Positions 6,676-9,304 of a DNA stretch of 9,304 nucleotides are shown piece after piece. Both the position numbers and the translations under genes were made by a program. This DNA is from an uncultured Streptomyces sp. Lineage in GTDB: Bacteria > Actinomycetota > Actinomycetes > Streptomycetales > Streptomycetaceae. Where the stretch lies: NCBI GenBank assembly GCA_946480485.1, contig CAMLJW010000195.1, forward strand, positions 1 to 9,304, read 5' to 3'. The notes under the pieces are model-generated. The model had not been told where the DNA came from, searched no databases, and was given only the letters and a program-made list of their open reading frames with translations. The first letter of the stretch is position 1, and the number at the start of each line of letters is the position of its first letter.

Positions 6676-6692
6676 CAGTCTCGTCGAGACTG
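6676..6692. repeat. 17-bp perfect palindrome CAGTCTCG-T-CGAGACTG
   Basis: Two 8-bp arms surround one central T. A one-base loop cannot form a normal RNA hairpin, so the shape fits a dimeric DNA-binding protein better than a terminator. It lies 61 bp after the reductase stop and about 187 bp before the lipoprotein start, and runs directly into tandem repeats. No regulator is encoded beside it. Confidence 0.6.
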
Positions 6693-6710
6693 AGGACGCA
6701 CTGAGGACGC
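6689..6710. repeat. Tandem 11-bp direct repeat, two copies (ACTGAGGACGC)
   Basis: Exact copies at 6689-6699 and 6700-6710, followed by the first four bases of a third copy (6711-6714). The first copy overlaps the end of the 17-bp palindrome. The 11-bp spacing is about one helical turn, as in direct-repeat operators such as PHO boxes, but the sequence does not match the GTTCACC-type PHO box. Confidence 0.75.
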
Positions 6711-6738
6711 ACTGGCGGCCCGCGCAATGAGCGAGGGT

Positions 6739-6777
6739 GGTATCTGGGACTGGTATCTGAGACTGGTATCTGGGACT
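6739..6777. repeat. Tandem 13-bp direct repeat, three copies (GGTATCTGGGACT)
   Basis: Copies at 6739-6751, 6752-6764 and 6765-6777; the middle one differs by a single base (GGTATCTGAGACT). It lies 101 bp upstream of the lipoprotein start and 28 bp after the 11-bp repeats. The unit is less GC-rich than its surroundings. It is either an array of binding sites in the lipoprotein promoter or slippage-generated DNA. Confidence 0.85.
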
Positions 6778-6878
6778 GCGTACAGGTCTCGCCGCAATCC
6801 GTGTTCGGAGATCGGGAACCTGTGAGCGGGTTGCGGTGTATGAGAAGGAGAAGCTGCCGCGTCGAAGGGATCCTGATC

Positions 6879-8048
6879 GTGCAACGTCGAGCTGTGACCG
6901 CCGTGTTGGCCACGGCCGTCCTTCTGCTGACGGCCGGGTGCTCGTCGGACGACGACGGACGGGCCGGTGGCACTACGTCCTCGCCGATCGCCTCGCAGCC
7001 GGGCGCCTCGCCGTCGGGCACCCGCAGGACGGAGGAGGACGCCGCGCCCGCGAAGGGCTCGGCGAAGGTCGTGCGGACGGTCACCGAGGACCTGAAGACG
7101 CCGTGGGGCCTCGCGCCGTTGCCCGGCGAGGACGCCCTGCTGGTGTCGTCGCGGGACGAGGGCACGATCCTTCGCGTCGACACGAAGACCGGCAAGAAGA
7201 CGGAGCTCGGGACGGTGCCGGGGGTCTCCCCCGCCGGCGAGGGAGGTCTGCTGGGCATCGCGCTCTCCCCCGAGTACGCCTCGGACCACATGATCTACGC
7301 GTACTTCACCAGCGCCTCGGACAACCGGATCGTGCGGATGCCGTACGACGCGGAGAAGCCGCAGGGCGAGCAGCTGGGCGCCCCCGACACGATCCTGCGG
7401 GGCATCCCGAAGGGCACGAACCACAACGGCGGCCGTCTCGCCTTCGGCCCCGACAAGATGCTGTACGCGACGACCGGCGAGAGGCACGAGGGCCCGCTGG
7501 CGCAGGACAAGAGGTCACTGGGTGGCAAGATCCTTCGCATGACACCGGAGGGGGAGCCGGCTCCGGGCAATCCGTTCGGCGACTCGGTCGTCTACTCGTA
7601 CGGGCACCGCAACGTCCAGGGGCTCGCCTGGGACAGCAAACAGCGCCTGTGGGCCTCGGAGTTCGGCCAGGACACCTGGGACGAGCTGAACCAGATCCGG
7701 CCCGGCGGCAACTACGGCTGGCCCGATGTGGAAGGCAAGGCCGGCGACTCCAAGTACATAGACCCGGTGGCACAGTGGCGCGTGGCCGAATCCTCCCCGA
7801 GCGGTATAGCCATCGCGGAGGGCTCGGTGTGGATGGCGGGGCTGCGCGGCGAGCGACTCTGGCGCATCCCGCTGCAGGGCACGACGGCCGCGGCGGAACC
7901 GCAGGCGTTCTTCGAGGGCGACTACGGCCGCTTGCGCACGGTGCTCTCTGCGGGCGGCGACAAACTGTGGCTGATGACCAGCGAGACGGACGGCCGGGGG
8001 ACCCCGGACTCGGAGGACGACAGGATTCTCGAACTGGAGGTGAAGTAG
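6879..8048 (+). CDS. Secreted lipoprotein, PQQ-type glucose/sorbosone dehydrogenase family
   Basis: Six-bladed beta-propeller of the soluble quinoprotein sugar dehydrogenase family (glucose/sorbosone dehydrogenase, E. coli YliI-like), expected to oxidise aldose sugars outside the cell, anchored by a lipid. From GTG 6879 it has 389 residues. Signal peptide: arginines at 3-4, a hydrophobic core, and lipobox LTAGC with Cys21, then a Ser/Gly/Pro/Asp linker to about residue 60. Family signatures: NHNGGRLAFGPD with the catalytic-base His182, YSYGHRNVQGLAWD (Arg244, Asn245), EFGQDTWDELNQIRPGGNYGWP (261-282), and a late GRLRTV. GAAGGGA at 6864-6870 lies 8 nt upstream. The open frame extends to ATG 6801, but those 26 codons precede a normal signal peptide and lack a ribosome site. 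No PQQ synthesis genes are in the window, so cofactor and substrate are open. It ends 12 bp from a convergent gene. Confidence 0.93.
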   Translation: MQRRAVTAVLATAVLLLTAGCSSDDDGRAGGTTSSPIASQPGASPSGTRRTEEDAAPAKGSAKVVRTVTEDLKTPWGLAPLPGEDALLVSSRDEGTILRVDTKTGKKTELGTVPGVSPAGEGGLLGIALSPEYASDHMIYAYFTSASDNRIVRMPYDAEKPQGEQLGAPDTILRGIPKGTNHNGGRLAFGPDKMLYATTGERHEGPLAQDKRSLGGKILRMTPEGEPAPGNPFGDSVVYSYGHRNVQGLAWDSKQRLWASEFGQDTWDELNQIRPGGNYGWPDVEGKAGDSKYIDPVAQWRVAESSPSGIAIAEGSVWMAGLRGERLWRIPLQGTTAAAEPQAFFEGDYGRLRTVLSAGGDKLWLMTSETDGRGTPDSEDDRILELEVK

Positions 8049-8060
8049 GCGGCTGCTCGC

Positions 8061-8261
8061 TCAGTCCTCGGGCGGATCCACTGGCGACTCGGGCTGCGCC
8101 TGCACCGGCAGACGTACGACCACCTTGCCGGAGGACAGGTCTATCGGCCCGCGTCCCGGGTCTCCGTCGTCGAGGTCCACATGTGTCAGCTCCAGCCGCT
8201 TGCGTTCGTCCTCGGTGTGCTTGCGGCCTGGTGCGAAGAGCTCCTCGATCATGTTGAACAC
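8061..8261 (-). CDS. Small DUF6191-like protein of unknown function
   Basis: A 66-residue hydrophilic protein beginning MFNMIEELFAPGRKHT and carrying the conserved stretch DPGRGPIDLSSGKVVVR (about 34-50). I recognise it as a short protein common in Streptomyces and, from memory, filed as DUF6191; its function is unknown. There are no membrane segments and no cysteines. The tail is Pro/Glu/Asp-rich. GTG 8261 is chosen because AGGAGG (8271-8266) lies 4 nt upstream and homologues begin at this MF. The frame continues upstream to an ATG at 8303 without a ribosome site. It lies downstream of gatB on the same strand but behind a strong hairpin, so it probably has its own promoter (possible -10 TACGCT at 8295-8290, no clear -35). 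It is convergent with the lipoprotein gene. Confidence 0.88.
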   Translation of the reverse strand: MFNMIEELFAPGRKHTEDERKRLELTHVDLDDGDPGRGPIDLSSGKVVVRLPVQAQPESPVDPPED

Positions 8262-8322
8262 GGTGCCTCCTCGGCCCGGGGTCCTGTACAGCGTAGGCCT
8301 CACCCCCGCCGCGTGGGCAGTG

Positions 8323-8363
8323 GAACGCCGGCCGGGCTGAATAATCCAGCCCGGCCGGCGTTC
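8323..8363 (-). terminator. Strong hairpin terminator after gatB
   Basis: A perfect 17-bp inverted repeat (8347-8363 with 8323-8339) encloses a 7-nt A/T-rich loop. The arm on the gatB strand reads GAACGCCGGCCGGGCTG. It starts 48 nt after the gatB stop. No U-tract follows on either strand, as is common for streptomycete terminators. It should separate gatB from the downstream small gene. Confidence 0.88.
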
Positions 8364-8369
8364 AGATGT

Positions 8370-8414
8370 GTTCCCGAGAGGCCAGATCCCGAGGGTTCGG
8401 ATCCCGAGGTTCAG
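8370..8414. repeat. Three imperfect 15-bp tandem units over the gatB 3' end
   Basis: TCCCGAG recurs at 8372, 8387 and 8402, exactly 15 bp apart, within units GTTCCCGAGAGGCCA, GATCCCGAGGGTTCG and GATCCCGAGGTTCAG. The last unit contains the gatB stop codon (8411-8413). It is probably a small slippage duplication between gatB and its terminator; no function is evident. Confidence 0.55.
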
Positions 8415-9304
8415 CCCTCGACGCCCAGCTTCTCCAGGATCAGCTCCTTGACGCGGGCCGCGTCGGCCTGACCCCGCGTGGCCTTCATGACCGCGCCCAC
8501 AAGGGCGCCCGCCGCGGCCACCTTGCCGCCGCGGATCTTGTCCGCGATGGCCGGGTTGCCGGCGATGGCCTCCTCGACGGCGGTCGTCAGGGCACCTTCG
8601 TCAGAGACCACCTTCAGGCCGCGCTTCTCGACGACCTCGTCCGGGGCGCCCTCGCCCGCGAGGACGCCCTCGATGACCTGGCGGGCCAGCTTGTCGTTGA
8701 GGTCGCCGGCCGACACCAAGGCGGCGACCCGGGCGACCTGCTCGGGCGTGATCGGCAGTTCGTCGATCGCTCGGCCCGACTCGTTGGCGTGACGGGCCAG
8801 TTCGCCCATCCACCACTTGCGGGCCGAGGACGAGTCGGCGCCCTCGTCGATCGTGGCGGCGATCAGGTCGACCGCGCCCGCGTTCAGGATCGACTGCATG
8901 TCGTGGGCGGAGATGCCCCACTCCTCGCGCAGCCGGTTGCGGCGTACCCGCGGCAGCTCGGGCAGGCCCGCCCGCAGCTCCTCGACCCACTCGCGGGCCG
9001 GAGCGACCGGGACGAGGTCCGGCTCGGGGAAGTAGCGGTAGTCCTCCGCCTCTTCCTTCACGCGGCCCGAGGTCGTCGACCCCGTGTCCTCGTGAAAGTG
9101 CCGGGTCTCCTGGATGATCGTGCCGCCCGAGGACAGTACGGCCGCGTGCCGCTGGATCTCGAAGCGGGCCGCACGCTCCACGCTGCGCAGCGAGTTGACA
9201 TTCTTCGTCTCGGAGCGCGTACCGAACTTCTCGACACCGTGCGGGCGCAGCGACAGGTTCACGTCGCAGCGCATCTGGCCCATCTCCATGCGGGCCTCCG
9301 ACAC
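8411..9304 (-). CDS. gatB: Asp/Glu-tRNA amidotransferase subunit B, C-terminal part (truncated by window edge)
   Basis: Subunit B of the GatCAB amidotransferase, which turns misacylated Glu-tRNA(Gln), or Asp-tRNA(Asn), into the correct Gln- or Asn-tRNA using ammonia from GatA. GatB holds the kinase/transamidase centre and the tRNA-binding tail. The 297 visible residues, of about 500, show [18 protein letters not shown] (4-21), the [17 protein letters not shown] stretch (29-45), [16 protein letters not shown] (87-102), and a helical GatB/YqeY-type C-terminal domain from about 150 to the end ([20 protein letters not shown] near the C-terminus). The GTG at the edge is an internal Val codon; homologues begin far upstream, outside the window. 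gatC and gatA normally precede it. It ends in TGA, followed by a strong hairpin. It is an essential translation gene and a reliable chromosomal anchor. Confidence 0.97.
   Translation of the reverse strand: MSEARMEMGQMRCDVNLSLRPHGVEKFGTRSETKNVNSLRSVERAARFEIQRHAAVLSSGGTIIQETRHFHEDTGSTTSGRVKEEAEDYRYFPEPDLVPVAPAREWVEELRAGLPELPRVRRNRLREEWGISAHDMQSILNAGAVDLIAATIDEGADSSSARKWWMGELARHANESGRAIDELPITPEQVARVAALVSAGDLNDKLARQVIEGVLAGEGAPDEVVEKRGLKVVSDEGALTTAVEEAIAGNPAIADKIRGGKVAAAGALVGAVMKATRGQADAARVKELILEKLGVEG

Larger units (their letters stand above)
6615..6878. other. 264-bp intergenic region upstream of the lipoprotein gene
   Basis: Holds the palindrome and the 11-bp and 13-bp tandem repeats listed separately. 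After them, 6778-6878 probably carries the promoter and leader of the lipoprotein gene, but I see no convincing -35/-10 pair. A perfect 10-bp self-complementary sequence CGAGGCCTCG lies at 6651-6660. No U-tailed terminator for the reductase gene is visible, and no short ORF here has a ribosome site and a plausible protein. Confidence 0.5.

Noticed and set aside
6676..6692. The 17-bp palindrome read as a transcription terminator of the aldo/keto reductase
   Set aside because: The loop would be one base and no U-tract follows, so it cannot act as a standard hairpin terminator; a DNA-binding site is more likely.
5529..7487. Upstream extension of the dehydrogenase reading frame on the minus strand
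   Set aside because: The frame stays open by chance across the aldo/keto reductase and part of the lipoprotein gene. The extra sequence has no family similarity, and the dehydrogenase fold begins at ATG 5528.
6836..8257. 473-codon plus-strand ORF overlapping the lipoprotein gene in another frame
   Set aside because: It overlaps a gene with signal peptide, lipobox and family motifs; the alternative product is Arg/Gly-rich and featureless.

Overview
The window is high-GC DNA with long antisense open frames, Shine-Dalgarno-led GTG starts and U-less hairpin terminators. Gene content (acetolactate synthase large subunit, a membrane c-di-GMP protein, GatB, a small DUF6191-type protein) points to Streptomyces or a close relative. 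From memory, the same order occurs in the core of Streptomyces chromosomes, so this is conserved chromosome rather than a mobile island. No transposase, integrase, CRISPR array, tRNA or rRNA is visible.

Layout. 1-1039 (-): N-terminal 346 codons of ilvB, running off the left edge. 1040-1272 (-): the ilvB control region, with a promoter whose -35 box overlaps the stop codon of the upstream gene, a 13-residue leader peptide containing Ile-Leu-Val in a row, a 71-nt long hairpin, and a GC-rich terminator with a U-tract. 1269-4223 (-): multi-pass membrane PAS-GGDEF-EAL protein with an intact GGDEF site and a badly degenerate EAL site. 4224-4586: a 363-bp gap without a convincing gene, holding a nested stem-loop. 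4587-5528 (-): D-2-hydroxyacid dehydrogenase family protein. 5529-5603: short divergent promoter gap. 5604-6614 (+): aldo/keto reductase. 6615-6878: gap carrying a palindrome and two sets of tandem repeats. 6879-8048 (+): secreted lipoprotein of the PQQ-type glucose/sorbosone dehydrogenase family. 8061-8261 (-): 66-residue DUF6191-like protein, convergent with the previous gene. 8323-8363: very strong hairpin terminator. 8411-9304 (-): C-terminal 297 codons of gatB, running off the right edge.

How the parts work together. ilvB appears to be controlled by ribosome-mediated attenuation that senses charging of tRNA-Ile, -Leu and -Val, the products of its own pathway. The c-di-GMP gene lies directly upstream on the same strand, so read-through from it must also pass the attenuator. 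The dehydrogenase, reductase and lipoprotein genes form a loose redox group (two divergent, then one co-directional), but nothing in the sequence ties them to one pathway. gatB belongs to the Glu/Asp-tRNA amidotransferase used where glutaminyl-tRNA synthetase is absent.

The most interesting points are the ilvB attenuator with a probably leaderless leader ORF, the degenerate EAL domain beside an active-looking GGDEF, the nested stem-loop at 4487-4528, and the repeat cluster at 6676-6777. I see no sign of a defence or biosynthetic system.
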